A stretch of 64,000 bases of DNA from Brachycybe producta (taxonomy: Eukaryota > Arthropoda > Diplopoda > Playtdesmida > Andrognathidae). The translations under genes and the position numbers were made by a program. The notes beneath the pieces were generated by a model. That model saw only the letters and a list, made by a program, of their open reading frames with translations, ran no database searches and had not been told where the DNA came from. The stretch spans positions 1,589,278-1,653,277 of the forward strand of contig JAUPFP010000010.1 in the NCBI GenBank assembly GCA_036925085.1. The letters are read 5' to 3'. Of the stretch, positions 50,236 through 64,000 are shown piece after piece; the stretch's first letter is position 1; each line of letters starts with the position of its first letter.

Positions 50236-52917
50236 ATCAGTAAGACAACCAAGAAATTGCAAAAATTGCATTTTTAATTTTTTAAAAAAATTGTATTTAA
50301 AATTTAAAAAAACTGCATTTAATAAAATAGATTTATCCAATTACAAAAATTAATAAAAAGATTTTATAAAATAGCTTAAAATAGCAAAAAAACAAAAGAT
50401 TCTTACTGGGGTTTTTAAAATTATTTTTTTTATCAAGTCTGCATTAGACTTGCAGAAATTGATAAAAACAAAATGTGTGTGGGTTATACAATGTGACGCA
50501 AATTTGATCCAAAACAAACGTCAAAGTAGGCGCAGGGTGACACTTTTGTGCAAAACGTGACCCACTTTCTACTAAAACTAGGGACCATCATTTTCGATTG
50601 TCACTCTTAAAACAAAAGTCTGAGGTACAACATTACTACTTTTTGAATAAGATGAATTGTAATGTGGAATAAGTTGCCAGAAAATGTTGTTTATTTTACT
50701 TCTTATTGTGGTTTTCGACGTAAATTAGAAAAAAATTGACGTTTCTTTCTCCATCAAAATAAATTAACAACAATAGTTTTTTTCTAGTAATTAGCAATTC
50801 AATACATTATTTTTTTTAAACTTTGTAACTTGCAATTGTAATTAATCTTTTTTATAAAAAAAAACATGCAATTACTTTTTTTGTATTTTAAATAATTTTT
50901 GCTCTCGGAACTTGAGTTAACTATTCCTGATCATTGATTGTAAAAATGACTGATCATTATATGTGTTTCAGCGTACGTTTTCTACATTCAATTTGTTATT
51001 TTGTTGTTTTTTGTGATGTTTTTACATTCGATGATGACACACTCTCTATAATGTAATTTTTAAGTGGAAAGTAATTCAAATGCATTCAGAAAATGAGTAA
51101 TTATAATTTAATTTCATTTTAGCATTTAGTAATTGTAATTTTAATTAGTTTTTCCACTAATGTAATTAATTACTCTGAAAAGTAACATCCCAACAACTGA
51201 CACTTAAGTTTATGTGTATCCATCATCATTATTATAAGTTTCTAACAAAAAAGTGTTCTTTTTCAATTATGTAAATTAATGTTTGAGCTCTGAACATTAG
51301 AAAAATTTACTTTCAAACCACATTAAAGACTCATTTGGTCATGAAACAAGCTATGCATTATTTTTTTAGAAATTAGTATTGTACAGTCACTAACGCTATG
51401 CTCAGCCATGAGCGGATCCAGGTAGGCACAGAGGGGCGCAGTCTCAATTAGTCTGTTCCATATAGGTGCGGTGCAAGGCAGTGTGTGGCATGTAACCAGC
51501 TTTTTGGAAATCTGTATCCCCAACCATGAAAAAAATCGTGGATCTACCACTGAGCTCAGCAGCCTCACTCACCCTTGTCCTTCCCTACACACACACAATA
51601 AACCATCACAAATCGAAGCTTGAACATCAATTCTAATTTCTAAAACAGCACCAAAATCACTTTAGACATTTGTTTAATCTTGTACAAGTTTTTCTTAGAA
51701 AATGCCATTTTTATTTTCTCAATCAGAAAAGAAAGCACAAAAAATGTACAATGGCTCTATAGAAGAGAGAGCTTTGTAATATAAAATATTATACAATACA
51801 GGACATTGTTGTTGTTGTTGTTTGCAAAGTCATCATACAAAAAAAAACCTGAAGAAAAGTTTGAGAAACGACCTCGTGTGTTATTGCACATTCACAAGAA
51901 AACGACCAAAAGACGACGACGGAGAACAACAAAAAAAAGCTCCCGGTTTTTTAATAACGGCTGCTGGTTGTTGCCACCGATCCAATAATAAGATGGAACA
52001 AAAAAGAAAAAAATAAGGGGTGGTAGTAGTAAGGTGGAAAAGAGAAATTTCACTGTGAATATATATTTTTTCCAATGACTCAGCTGCTCAAATATTTTAT
52101 TAGTCAATTAAATTAATGTCTGCAATGTGCAGGAGTAACATTCCTGCTTACGGCAGCACAATCGAATCGCCATCTAATAATAATAAAAAGCTCATATGTA
52201 CAAGAACTCAACGAGGAATCCTAAGGAAGAACAATGACACACAGAAGAAGACAATAACAATGTGCACGTTTTCATCTCTTTCTCTCTCCCTCTCTCTCTC
52301 TGTCTGTGACTCTCTCATCAAGAAGGATGATGATGTTGATATGATGCTAGAGGACCTCTTGTCTCTCTTTTTGATTCCTTTATAGAAAATACTGGCGTGA
52401 ACATACTGACATTCGTGTCAGTGTTTTGCTTTGTGAACACTACAGCACTAACTACATTTCAAATATTTTAACGACTAATAACTAATTTGTCTTATTTTAA
52501 AGTAGGTATTGCACGTAACAGTAGAATACTACAAAGTTTATTGCAAAAAAAAAAAGTTAAAGGGATGGGGTGCATACATTAACTGTGTTCAGACTGCATT
52601 TAGAATTAAATATAAGGTATAAATAAATGCGGCATTCAAGCAGTTTTGAAGCTGCTATACTGTGTCCAGACGCCCACTTTCAATCCGGTGTTCAGAATAC
52701 GTTGTTAGTTAAGAATGATACTGGTGAAAATAAAACTAGTTATAATTAGATTTCTGTTCAATGACATGTTAAATTCGAGTTTTTGTTGATTTTTAACTGA
52801 CGCACCTTAATTATGACTTGTTTACCAAAAGGACCTCATCCTCATCCACACAGGAGGCGAACTAGCTATTCCAGGATTGAATACAGGATTGATGTGCATT
52901 GAAGACACCATACGATA

Positions 52918-53112
52918 TTGAGCATGGTTTTCAATACCATATTAAGTGCCAGTCTGAACACCATACATATGTATTCTGACAGTGTGACTCTCATGCTAGA
53001 TGAACTTCAGTGGGAATCACTAGCAAAGAATAGAGCTGAGCAAAGTCTTACTCTTTTGGAACGCTTGCTAGCTGCAGAGAACATTGCATTGTTTTATGGA
53101 ATTCTTTACTAG
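52918..53112 (+). pseudogene. LINE reverse-transcriptase C-terminal scrap
   Basis: MYSDSVTLMLDELQWESLAK and NRAEQSLTLLERLL resemble the same LINE C-terminal block as at 31590 (TDSV-EML-GL-WDSLA-RR-E-SL-L). Short, no other LINE domain adjacent. Confidence 0.5.
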
Positions 53113-54619
53113 AAGCCACCGTATAAGTAGACACGGTCATCCAAAGCTAATTATTAAAGAATTAAGAGCTAGAGAAGCCTAGGTGATCCAAATGTATTTA
53201 TGATTAAGGAATTCTCTTCATGCACATAGTTCAGTGTTAGAATGAATTCAATTTGATGATGATATCTAAACTTTGTCTGATAGATTCGGAATTATTCATT
53301 CTTCTACCAAACACCTCTCGAGCTGATTGAAGGTGTACTGAGTTGGCTCAGTTGAACTGAATTGAAGTTCATTGTTTTAAACCCAAATTCAAGAATTAAA
53401 CTTGGCGCTTCAACTTCAAACATGAACCCTTTTAAACATTGTCGCAATGTTATAGAAAAATCCATATGCAAAATTACTCAATAAATAGTAACAGACAGGT
53501 TTATTTGTTCGTATCTGTGTGGAAACCCTGTTCGAAAGTTCAAGCTGAACTTTTTCAAGCGCAAAGTTTCTTTCTTGAATTTGCTACTAAGACATTCAAC
53601 TTGATCGAAAAAAATAAAAATTATATTGTCAAAGTTGACCGCAAGTGACCGCACAACACAATCACTCGCTATACTGCAGTCACATTTTATTCTCGGCACA
53701 ATAAAATACAACCTATAAAATTCACCCAAAACTCAGTAAAATAAAATATATCAAAGCTTTAATACGTTTACATAAAGAATCAGTGCGTGTGTGGTGTGTA
53801 CAACGTTTTGTGGATGTGTTTGCTCAGGAAAAATAAAAGATGAATGCAATGCTTATTGCAAACGACAGTATTTGCTGACTGATTTTCATGGAGTAAATAT
53901 TTAGGAGGGGTACGAAAATGGTCGAATGTGGGCATTAAAGATGAGAGAAACACAGAGAAAACCTGAGACGTTGTCGTATTGATCAGACTTTCAGCTTCTA
54001 AAAATCAGCAGACACTAAAGCGAACTGTGAGATCAAGTCTTCAAACAGGGTCTCCCACAGTCCATATCTCACGTTTGTCCCATAGTGTATGGGGATCTGC
54101 ATAAAGGTCTGAGGCAGAAGCATAGTCCACTTTAATGACAGCCCTTGTATGTGGATGACTGTCTTCATACCGCGTCTTATAGTGTAAGCCAACTTTACTG
54201 ATCAAGCACCTACATTTGTACATGCAGCCATTTATGAGTCAGCAAAGACTGGACCACATAAACGCTATATGTAACTTCTACAGCAGCTAAATAGCAAGTG
54301 ACAAGTGGCGAGTATCAGTAGTTATTAGCAAAATACATGCACCTACCACGAAAATGGAATGCTGTTACTGCCGAACTTGAAGTCCATGAACAAGTCATGC
54401 CTCATGATTGGCTGAATACAAAGTGACTGCTGTCTGAAGTATCTGCCAGTGGAGGGAAGCTTCATGTCGCAGTAGCACAGTGGCGGCTCTAATCGCCATT
54501 CTCGTCACGTTGTCATAATGTGGTTGGAAAATGCTTCACGCAACGAACAATCGCTCCACTTTGCACGCGTGAGATCAAGGATTTGTGGTCCAAACTTTCG
54601 AACGCATTTCCCCTACTAT

Positions 54620-55398
54620 TGTAACAACCCGACTTGGGTTCGTTACAATGACCCGGTAAAACTACTCCGTCTTACCAGATCCCAGACTCCTTCGGGGACC
54701 GGGATTGTAGCGCTAGCTACCCTCTTGCCTGACATGTCCAGGTGGTGCCGGCCAACCGGAGTCCACCTCGCCAAATGTCGCCGGACGAAAGGCCGACAAA
54801 GCACGACGAGAACCCACGGTGGCCACGCGATGGGTCCACCATGAAACCGGTGCGTGAAGTACTGGCCGCAAGCCATAACAAGATGGATGAAGGATGGTAA
54901 AGACACGGCGTTTCCCCACACCGGAGCCCCCACCCTCCCCACGGTAACTTCCCCAATAATGGACACGTGACAGTGTATAATAAAATTATATAAAAGATAT
55001 AATTTATTCAAGTAAAGATTATTCAATTTAAGCAACAATCTGCTGGGCAAGATGCCCAGCAGATTGTTGCAGATTGCAGATTGAACACAAAACCCAAACA
55101 ACACAGAACAAAGAGATGCACAGAGCAGTGATGAATTGGAGGCCATCTTGGCCTCCAGCTGCCAAAGCACACAACACATGAGGCATCCTCCTCACTTTCA
55201 GGGTCTAACCACACTGTCCCTCCTTAATGGCTGCCTTGCCATTAAGTACCCCCAGGCTGCTTCACCTGGGGGTTGACAGTGACCCTACCTGGAGTTCATG
55301 TTCTCTGCTGGGCTGCCTACTATAGCAGCCTAGCAGACAGCATCAGGATTCAGTCTTGCTCCTTCTAATTAAAGAAGGAGCAAAACTGGGTCGTGACA
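54620..55398. mobile_element. Solo LTR with CTAT duplication
   Basis: TGTAACAACCCGACTTGGG at the left and AACTGGGTCGTGACA at the right, TG..CA bounded, flanked by CTAT on both sides. More GC-rich than its surroundings. An internal palindrome around TGCTGGGC..GCCCAGCA lies at 55040-55068. 779 bp, no internal genes. Confidence 0.65.
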
Positions 55399-58300
55399 CT
55401 ATATCACCTGATGTTTCTACAGTACCAATACAGTAATCATGTTACAGAATTTAAGATGGAACACCACATATCACACCTCGGATATAAGAGTGGCACAACT
55501 CCCAAAACATTTTTTTTGGGGGAGGAAATGAGTTGAAAGTTGCATTTTTTCTATCTTAATCTACTGTAGAAGAGCCAAATAAACCAATACTGCGAATAGT
55601 TAAAACGATTGTTGCACTTGAAAAGCTCAGCAAAGTAAGCTATGATACAGAGAGGTGGCCACATCAAGCTGCACCATTAGGGGGTGGCATAAGCAGCGAA
55701 ATCAAAATACAATTTGAACCATTCAATAATTAAAAAATTTTATAGAACGCTTTTCTATATTAATCTATGTTATTCTGATATTGATGTATACGATTTATGC
55801 TTTATCGCACGCCTCTGCCTAAGCGCTTTTGGTACCCTTTGATTTCTGTTTCTGGTGCAGGTGCATCATTGGCGAGTGCTGGCCGAAAGACTTTTGATCT
55901 GACAGCGCGAAGCTATTATTTGTTTGAAATAAACCACACGGCCGCTCCTAAAACCTGAGGCGGCAATTATCACAAAAGACAATTGCACGTGTCACGTGTT
56001 GATAGTTCTGCTTTGAGCTTACAATTATTGACAATATTTGATTTTAATGTTAGTTTGTCTCGAGAAGTGGCAAGTGGCTGTGCTGTGCTTAAATCATTAA
56101 ATCAGATATATACTATATCTGTATCAGTATATTTTTGCATTTATACTAATTCAGTTTTTGTGTTTAAAAAGTAGATCATTGAAGAGAATTGCTGTTTTTT
56201 ACAGTAATTGTAGTTACTGATTATCATTGAAAATGATTATGTTATGACAATAGGTCCTCGAATTAAAAAGTAGCATTTGCATGGACTGGGTATATCTCAT
56301 GTGCGGAACGGGTGCCTGTGTGTGATATAGTTATTTAGGTAATATTGGGCTACTTTTGCGTTCTGTGTGTGATAGAGCGAGATTTGCTTAGGAAATATTT
56401 GCATTTGCCTACTTTTGCATACCTTTGTGCAGGTTTTTAAAAAAAAACACATTGAAGATTATTTTAAAGAAGAAAAAAACATTTAAGGGGCGGCATTGTG
56501 AAGACTTGCATCATACTGAGAAAATCTACCGCACGGCCCTGTTAGTTTTCAAACAATCTGCCTAACTTTTTCAAATGCTTTTTCCCCCTTGAACACTTTG
56601 CTTAGAGTTATCTAAACTGCAGTGTTCAAAGTGCTGTGGCTCAAAAGACACAACAATTCTCTCAAACAGGACCACTGAGAGAGAGAAAAAGAGTAGAGGT
56701 TGTAATCTCCTGTGTCACCACTTTGGCACTTTTCTATGCATCATCATCCCTCAGGCCATTGGCACATTTCCACTTGTATTTATGTACAGTTTTTATTTAT
56801 TGCTGTCCGTTGCAACTCTACCTACCTATACTCTTCATATTGCTTGACACTGCTTGTACAGTATTTACTCCTCCCACACAATAGTTAGGTAATAATATGA
56901 AAACCCAAGCCAATGCTGAGGAACAAGACAAAAAAAACACAGAAAATCAATGTCATTTTAACGACTTTTCTGAAGAAAGGTGTAAATCAGAGTGCAGCGA
57001 AAAAGAAGAAGACGATGAAGAGAAGAAAAAAAATATAACATATTCTCCAATAGTTGGAGAATGTAAAGAACAACAAAAACAAACAGAAATGGAAATCTTC
57101 TTATTGTGATAGGACGGAATAGAAAATGCGGGTCAAAGATAAGTCGAAATACGGGCCAACTAAAACCCCTTAACCATTTATTCTATTTCAAGACATAAAG
57201 TAAAGAGACAAGTTGATCCTCAAGAGTAAAAAGCTTTATATATAAATTTTTTTTTTGGGTGGAGAAGGAGTCACGTCACTCCCCCTTATTAAATTACCCT
57301 CCTAGTCCTTAAAAACACCTATTGTGCAAAAGAAGAAGAAACCCCCCCCCCATCAGTTTCTTTGTCTAAGAAGTCATGTTATGGTACAGTGTGTGTTTCT
57401 AAAGTGAAATGACTAAAACTGAGCATATAATATGTGATGTATATGTCTTTATTAAAGCTTGTATCTCAAGATCTGAATGCTCACTTCCGCTCTAATGCCT
57501 CTCCTCCTTACTGTGTTACTATTATAGAAAATTGAACGTTTTCAGACAAGTCTTCATCAGTCATTGACATACACTTGCGCGCACACACACATACAGAAAA
57601 AAAAGCCAATGATTTATGACTTGAGCTATATAATATAACACACACACACACATTGAAGCAAAGATCAGGAAACGACTACCATTTACAATAATTATAACTA
57701 TTATATCAATTTTGGATGAAAATGATTGTAATAGAACCTGAACAGAAGAAGAAGAAAAAAATCTTTAGCAGGAACTCTTTTTGTGCCATTTTTTCTTTTA
57801 AAATAAAATCAGATATTAAAGGGGAAAATGCTGACTAGAAGAAAAAAAACTGAATAAAGCTTATGTGCCTATTGGAATTTTGCAGAGTTTCAGCCCAGGA
57901 ACGTCGTTGGCCTGATATGGGCAATGTGTGTTCCAACTGGGAACGATTCTAACTGAGATGGAGATGGTAAAGAATAGATTTATATTGAAATATAGTTTAC
58001 TTTAAAATGTTAAAATACTTTGATATAAAATTTAAAGCAGTGTTTTCATCTCACTGCACCATTTGTAAATTCTTGTTTTGCACTCAGTTCCACTTCTGTC
58101 ATCTGCTACATATGCATATGCTTGTTGCTATGTAACCGCTCATTTGTTCAATCTTTTCTTTTTTCGGAACTTCCACGTTGCTGCTAGCCTCCACCTCCAA
58201 CCCTTGATGTCGTCTCAGCTAGGTACAACCTTTAGGAGCAACCGCAAGGGGCACCGAACCTAGAGAGAGAGAGGCACTAAAAAAAGGCCAACGCGCTCGT

Positions 58301-59654
58301 AAAACAGAAAATTTAAATTTCGCCAATTTAGGAGAATTGTAAAAAAAAAAAGTGCGGAAAATTAAAAATCTACCTGATTTTTTTGTTGCAAAATCTATGT
58401 TGTATTTTAAGTGGGTCTACTGAAATCCGTGGGTTCGAGAGAAGGCGCCACTAAACGTTTAACACTGGGCACCACAATGCCTAAAATGGCACTGCTGATG
58501 GACTTTTCGAAAAGGCCCAATCCCAAGGGCTTTGTGTGTTAGTCATGCGCTTAACTGGACCTGAATTTTTTTTAAATAAAATTTAGGTCTCATGGTGTGG
58601 ACGATCAAACGAAATTGGCTCTAAAAAAAGTCCTTCGAGATCAGAGAGAGAGAAATATAAAATTGTTTTACACACAAAATAAAACCTGATACAACCACAA
58701 GATTTGCATATTGACCAAAAGTCGTCCACAACATACGCGCCAACCATAATCTAATATATAAATAACGAACAAATTTACAGAGATATGAACTAAGGACATT
58801 AATTTTCATCCACACATCAATTGGACAAAGCTTCAAATGAGCCACTAAATTTGTATTTAATGACGCAATGCTAGACAATTATTATGACCAAATGGACACA
58901 TAAAATACTATAAGGGGCTTAACACCACTAATTCTGTATAATACTGTTTAGAGAAAATGAAAAATCTTTCCCCCCCCCCCCCCCCCCTTCTGCTTCTTCT
59001 TTTTCTTCTTCAGAAAAGATGTCCGAAATGACAGATAAAATAGCATAGGCTATATAATCAGAATAAATAGATGTCAAATAGAGAGATTGCCCAGTGGTCA
59101 TTTGGTCAAGCAGCGAGCAAGATGAAGCTTCAAAAAAATCGTCGCCCGTTCCCCTTTTCTTTCTATTTTTCGACCTCTAACCAACCATCCATCATTTTCT
59201 TTTATTTTTTCATTTCCAATTATTACATTTCCAGTATTTTCTACTCATTGAACCGCCATTTGAAATAAGAGATGGAGAAGAAAAAAAAAAAACCGTGGAT
59301 AAAAAGAGTAGAAAAAGAAGAAGTAAAAAAAAAAAGAAGTCAAGATTTATATGTTAAAAAGTAGAAGACGAAAAAAAAAAAGCTGTATAATATAATGTTC
59401 TTGAAGGAGCATCGTTTTTAGTCGAGTGAAATTGTCAAAAGAGTTTAATGCTTTCATTTATCACAGAATTTCTCTTCGTTTTTTTTACCAATTTTTTTTA
59501 ACAATATATATATAATGAATGGCTATAGAAGAAGATAAAAGCTAGATTAGAAATCATCTATCCAAGCAACTAATAGCTAACTTCTTGTTGTTTTACACAC
59601 TGGACATTAATTACTAAAGATTGGAACTTTATTTTAAGTGTTAGCTGTTCAAAA

Positions 59655-60440
59655 TGTAACACCCCTTACACATGTGTCAGCGCACACGTGTGTGAGGGAT
59701 ATCACTTACCATGCCTCCTTGAGTTTGGCCCCCCCAGAGCCCAGATGGCCCATAAAGCAAAAGAGTTCTTTGCCAGCACATATGGAAGCAATTAAAGAAG
59801 AGAAAATTACTTTTCCTCATGTCCAGTGACACTGGACAAGCCCAGATAATTTCTCCGAAGTCATTTACGTATTTTGGAGAAATGTGTTCCAAAAAAGGAA
59901 ATATTTTGGGACCAGATATCGCCATTCGTCAGCTCAACCTGTGGGCGACCCCTGGTCACAGGTGGCCCCTCCCAAGGGCCAAAGTAACAAAACAAGCACA
60001 CAAGCTACCCTCGGGAGGGCAGTAGGCAGAGAATTTGCGGGAACATAATGTTTCCCTCCTCATTAGAGAGAATTGAGTGTGAGAATACCCTAAGCCAAAG
60101 TAGCCTCTTGTATTATTTTATATCGCTTCATAATGTATCGCATTCTTATAAAATAAACCAGTTAATCACCAAAGAAAGATTCATTCTCTGGGAATTGTAG
60201 GCATCACTGCCTCTTTAAATTGTGGGAACTCAGGAGTCCCCACTACACGGAAACCCCAAAAAAGAACAAGTATCGACAATGCCGTGCATCCAGGTCAACT
60301 AGTAGGCCTGGATCACCCGGCAGGTCACAAAGCCCGAGCGAGGAGCGTCGCATGATCCAAACTCAACCGGCTGGTCTGGGACTGGCCATCCAACAAAGAG
60401 ACAGTCAAAACAAAGAACCGTCTGCACGGGGTCCAAGAAA
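59655..60440 (+). mobile_element. LTR retroelement 5' part, copy 2
   Basis: Begins TGTAACACCCC and follows the same block order as the element at 49306, including an Arg/Ser-rich frame (ASRSTSRPGSPGRSQSP) in the leader. Truncated after about 60440. Both copies lack downstream gag-pol. Confidence 0.6.
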
Positions 60441-62119
60441 ATTACAAAAATATGCTCTAAAAACCCTGCAAATTGACACATCGCAATATTGGCGCCTACC
60501 AGTAACAAATTGACAAAGTGGACTCACAAAGTGGATTTACAATGTGTTTTTAGAAACAACTTTTAAAAAAAATCAAAGTGTGTTAGAAATTAGAATAATA
60601 AAGAAAATAAGGCCATTCATTGAGGGTGACTCTATTGATCCTAGGAAATACTGTACATGCTTGTAGCTGCTCTTGTAATACAAATGCTAAGAACAACTCA
60701 CACAACTAAGGAAAAACCTCAAATATGCTCAAAAGAATTAGCGTTAAAGACTAGTACTACACACTGAGATTCTTTGTTGCGATACAATGTTCAGGGCTGC
60801 TCCGATACAATGTTGCGGGGAAGAATCACAACTGACGCGATTCCGACTGGCAACATTGTTCCGTGCCCACATGGCCCACGCCTATACTCAGTTTCTCTTC
60901 ATTCTTGTGGCTTTCATCAACTACCTTTGACACCTTTGGAGAGAAAAAAAACACTAATCATACTTTTATTATGGGCATTTTTTATACTCAGCCTCAGACC
61001 TCAAAAACCCCAATTGGTGGCTCATTTTAGCCAATATTCAGAGATGTACTGTATATACTCAAAAGTGAATCGCCTCCAATGGTTGTTACCATGGGCCATT
61101 TTTATGGCTCATTGTAGTGACCTTGTTCAATGATACATTAATGGTACCATAGATTCGCCGGAATGTACTCATCAGTCATCATCATCATAAGAAAATTGTT
61201 CAGAATGAGAAAATGCATCATTTATTTGACGCACTTCTTTCTATTCTCAACAACAACTCACATATTTTTAGTTTTTAGATTTTTAGCCATCCCTTTTAAA
61301 CCCCACTTTCCACCCATCTTTCCCTGGAATGAAAACATGTATATTGATATATACAGTAGTTAATCAATATTGAAATGTCACATCTTTAAAAAAAAAGAAA
61401 ATTAAACTCCATTATTTTTGTCTTAATATTAATTTTCAAACAACGTTTGTCAAGTCAATTAGAAAATGAAAAACAAGAAACACAAAGAAAACAAAATAAA
61501 TAAATATGAAATAAGCCACAAGAGACCTGAGAAAAACGGATCCATTTCATCTATAAATGTCTCTTCTGTTCATTTCTTAATTAACACCAATTCAAATTAA
61601 AACATTCTCTTGTCTTATTTCGAGAAATATAATTGGATTTATATTTGGCAGTGAAAATAACATAAAAGATGGAAGCTCAAGCAAGACATAAATATGACAT
61701 TCTTGGAATTTCCAGTCTCTCTTCTTAGTTTTATTACTTTTCTCTTTTTTTTTTTCAATGATAAAACAAAAATAAGCACTAATTTCAATTAATAATGCCT
61801 TTGTGTTTCTCAAAACTAATTTAACCATCTTTTTACCTAGATAATTTTGCATTTGACAGTTTTCTTTCTCAGTTTCAACTCTCTAAATTTAAAAGAAAAC
61901 TGACATGTGCCTTGTATTATTAACATTAGAATTTCTGCCCTACAGAAAAGCTAGTAGTAATCTTAAGACATCCCCATCAGATTTGAAAGCCCTCTAGCTA
62001 ATAATTTAACCTATTGGATTTTTTTATGTAAAACTTTCATTAAAATCTTAAGATCCAAATTCAAGAAGTACAACCTTGGTACTTGAACTCTCTGAACAAG
62101 GTTATAAAATAAACAAAGG

Positions 62120-62615
62120 ATTCAAAGAACCCAATAGACCTCCATTGCTTTAATATACGCTTTCATATATCAAACAACCAATTTTCTTTCCTTGTTACAT
62201 GCGTATGCACACGTACACGCATGCGCGCAATGTGTACGCACATGTACACGCGTGCGCGCAATGTGTACGCACATGTACACGCGTGCGCGCAATGTGTATG
62301 CACATGTACACGCGTGCGCGCAATGTGTACGCACATGTACACGCGTGTGCACGCGTGCGCGCAAGTGTGTGCACAGGTGTATGCACATGTATGCACAGGT
62401 GTATGCACAGGTGTATACACACGTGCACGCATGTGTAAGCCCATGTACACACTTGCACACATGTATATGTAGATAAACACACATGTGTGTACCAACGTAC
62501 GTAACATAGTTACATGTGATATGCGGTATTCATTTGTAATAATATGGTTTAAAATGAGAATAAGTCACATGTATCGCGATCTCTGTCGTTCTAAAGAGCA
62601 ATAGAGGTCAAAAAT
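62120..62615. mobile_element. Purine-pyrimidine minisatellite element, inverted copy
   Basis: AGACCTCCATTGCTTTAATA at the left and TCTAAAGAGCAATAGAGGTC at the right. The core (62203-62470) repeats CACATGTACACGCGTGCGCG and CAATGTGTACG, alternating purine-pyrimidine. Flanks are the reverse complement of those at 34098-34975. Confidence 0.7.
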
Positions 62616-62754
62616 GTAAAAATTTTCAAAAAATGAAAGTCTTCTAGATGTCCTGAAAAGCACTGAAATGAATTCAGGAGGGCCCAACAGACTTCCAAGG
62701 ACCATAAAAACCATAAATCAGTTGCAATGAATTCTTAAAGTTAAAATTTCACGC

Positions 62755-63010
62755 AGAACCATAGTTACTCTTCAACTACGTCCACTCTGAACAGCGTAAC
62801 ATTTGAAGCGTGCAGTGCAGATTGGAATTGAAGACATCCCTGCATTCCATACATACCTGGGAATTTAGCGAATCCAACAGTTCCATTCCCGCTCTTCTGG
62901 TTCACATGCATGAATTTTCGAAGTTACAAATCCATGAGGAATCATAGGAATACTTCAATGACGCCCACTCGGAATTGATGTAACTTTTGAAGCGTGCTGT
63001 GAAATTGTTG
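62755..63010. repeat. Imperfect direct repeat, about 183 bp apart
   Basis: GCGTAACATTTGAAGCGTGC at about 62799 and GATGTAACTTTTGAAGCGTG at about 62977, each preceded by an ACTTCAA-ACG-CCACTC block. A diverged tandem duplication. Confidence 0.55.
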
Positions 63011-63484
63011 TATCCTTGTGTTTTTCCGAGCTTTTTTCGACTTTGGGGGCCAGTTGAGCGATTCTGAGGCATTTTTAGAGCATTTAAATATTTTTTGGCT
63101 TTGGAAAGGTGGGGGGGGGCAACCGCCCCACCTTGTCCCTATGTGTGGGCGCCCATGATGATTTAAAACATTTGATTTTAATGGGAAAAAATCAATTTTC
63201 ATTCATTCATTCATTTCATCAATCATTTTCCTTTAAATTATTTTGATTTAAATCAATCCACCATATCTGTGGCTACATTGAATAAATACAGTACGTTGCC
63301 CACCTATGAGAATGTGATTCAAAACCAACCATTCATCCAGCCACTTCTCACAATACCACATAAAGTACACAAGAAAAGCCATAATAATATCGACAGATTT
63401 CAAATCTCAGTTCTTTAATATAATATACAAGCAGATCTTTTTTTTTTTTTTAAAAATCTTTAAAAAAATCCTCTACTCAGAGAG

Positions 63485-63585
<101 letters not shown>

Positions 63586-64000
63586 TGTAGACCGTATAAA
63601 AGTGAGTGACTAGACCCAATGGTCAAGTTGAAAGATGTCACATCCAACCCCGTCTTCTCTCCTCAAACAATATTACAAACATATATTCTCTATACTGTAT
63701 AATATGAGAATGAATGAACCAACACAATGAGATAAAAATGCTCCTTCTACCTCAACCCTCCCCTTTTTTTCAAATTTAATCTATTACAGCACCCCTACAA
63801 ACTCTCCTTGCCCCATATATCATTGAATGTTGGAGGAGGATACTGTAACAACATATATAGTATTAACAATAGAAAAAGAATCAAAAAGTCATCACTTCCG
63901 GTCATGTGTCGACGTCAGCGGTCCCTCTTCTATACTAGATCTATCTATACACATGTACATGTATATTATAAAAATAGTCACAATGGATGACAATGGAAAT

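Noticed and set aside
54643-55179. 178-residue minus-strand frame with a hydrophobic start, candidate Dscam signal exon
   Set aside because: It lies entirely inside a solo LTR and does not end at a convincing phase-1 donor.

Overview
This is a eukaryotic, AT-rich, intron- and transposon-dense window. It is filled almost entirely by one gene on the minus strand: a Dscam-family cell-adhesion receptor. I could join 30 coding exons between 37941 (N-terminal side) and 807 (C-terminal side). Splice sites and phases are mutually consistent and give about 1,728 codons without a stop. Domain order is Ig1-Ig9, FN1-FN4, Ig10, FN5-FN6, one transmembrane helix and the start of the cytoplasmic tail, which is the canonical Dscam architecture. 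The signal-peptide exon was not found (it should lie above 37941, possibly outside the window). The rest of the tail lies beyond position 1.

The organism is most likely an arthropod. The Ig1, Ig2, Ig4 and Ig7 exons resemble arthropod Dscam, a TTAGG-type repeat (the arthropod telomere motif) is present, and mariner, hAT-like and Helitron-like elements are abundant. No species is claimed. The exons corresponding to Drosophila Dscam1 exons 4 (half Ig2), 6 (half Ig3), 9 (Ig7) and 17 (TM) each occur once. On what can be read here, this is a non-hypervariable Dscam with many more introns than the fly gene.

Layout: 1-9.1 kb holds 22 compact exons (TM/tail through Ig6b), mostly with 70-450 bp introns. 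11.0-12.3 kb holds Ig6a, Ig5, Ig4 and Ig3b. 12.3-20.8 kb is a large intron with a tandem duplication, an LTR-element 5' end, three Helitron-like copies and a nested transposon carrying foldback repeats and TTAGG repeats. 20.8 kb holds Ig3a. 20.9-27.1 kb is an intron with hAT-like, TAA-type and mariner elements. 27.1-27.3 kb holds Ig2b. 27.3-37.4 kb is an intron with hAT-like elements (one inside a LINE), a long AT microsatellite and a purine-pyrimidine minisatellite. 37.4-37.9 kb holds Ig2a and Ig1. 38-64 kb has no recognisable exon and consists of repeats, LTR pieces, MITEs and microsatellites; it is probably the first intron and/or 5' flank.

No tRNA, rRNA, CRISPR or other protein-coding host gene was recognised. 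Apart from Dscam and transposon remnants, the open reading frames look like chance or microsatellite artefacts.
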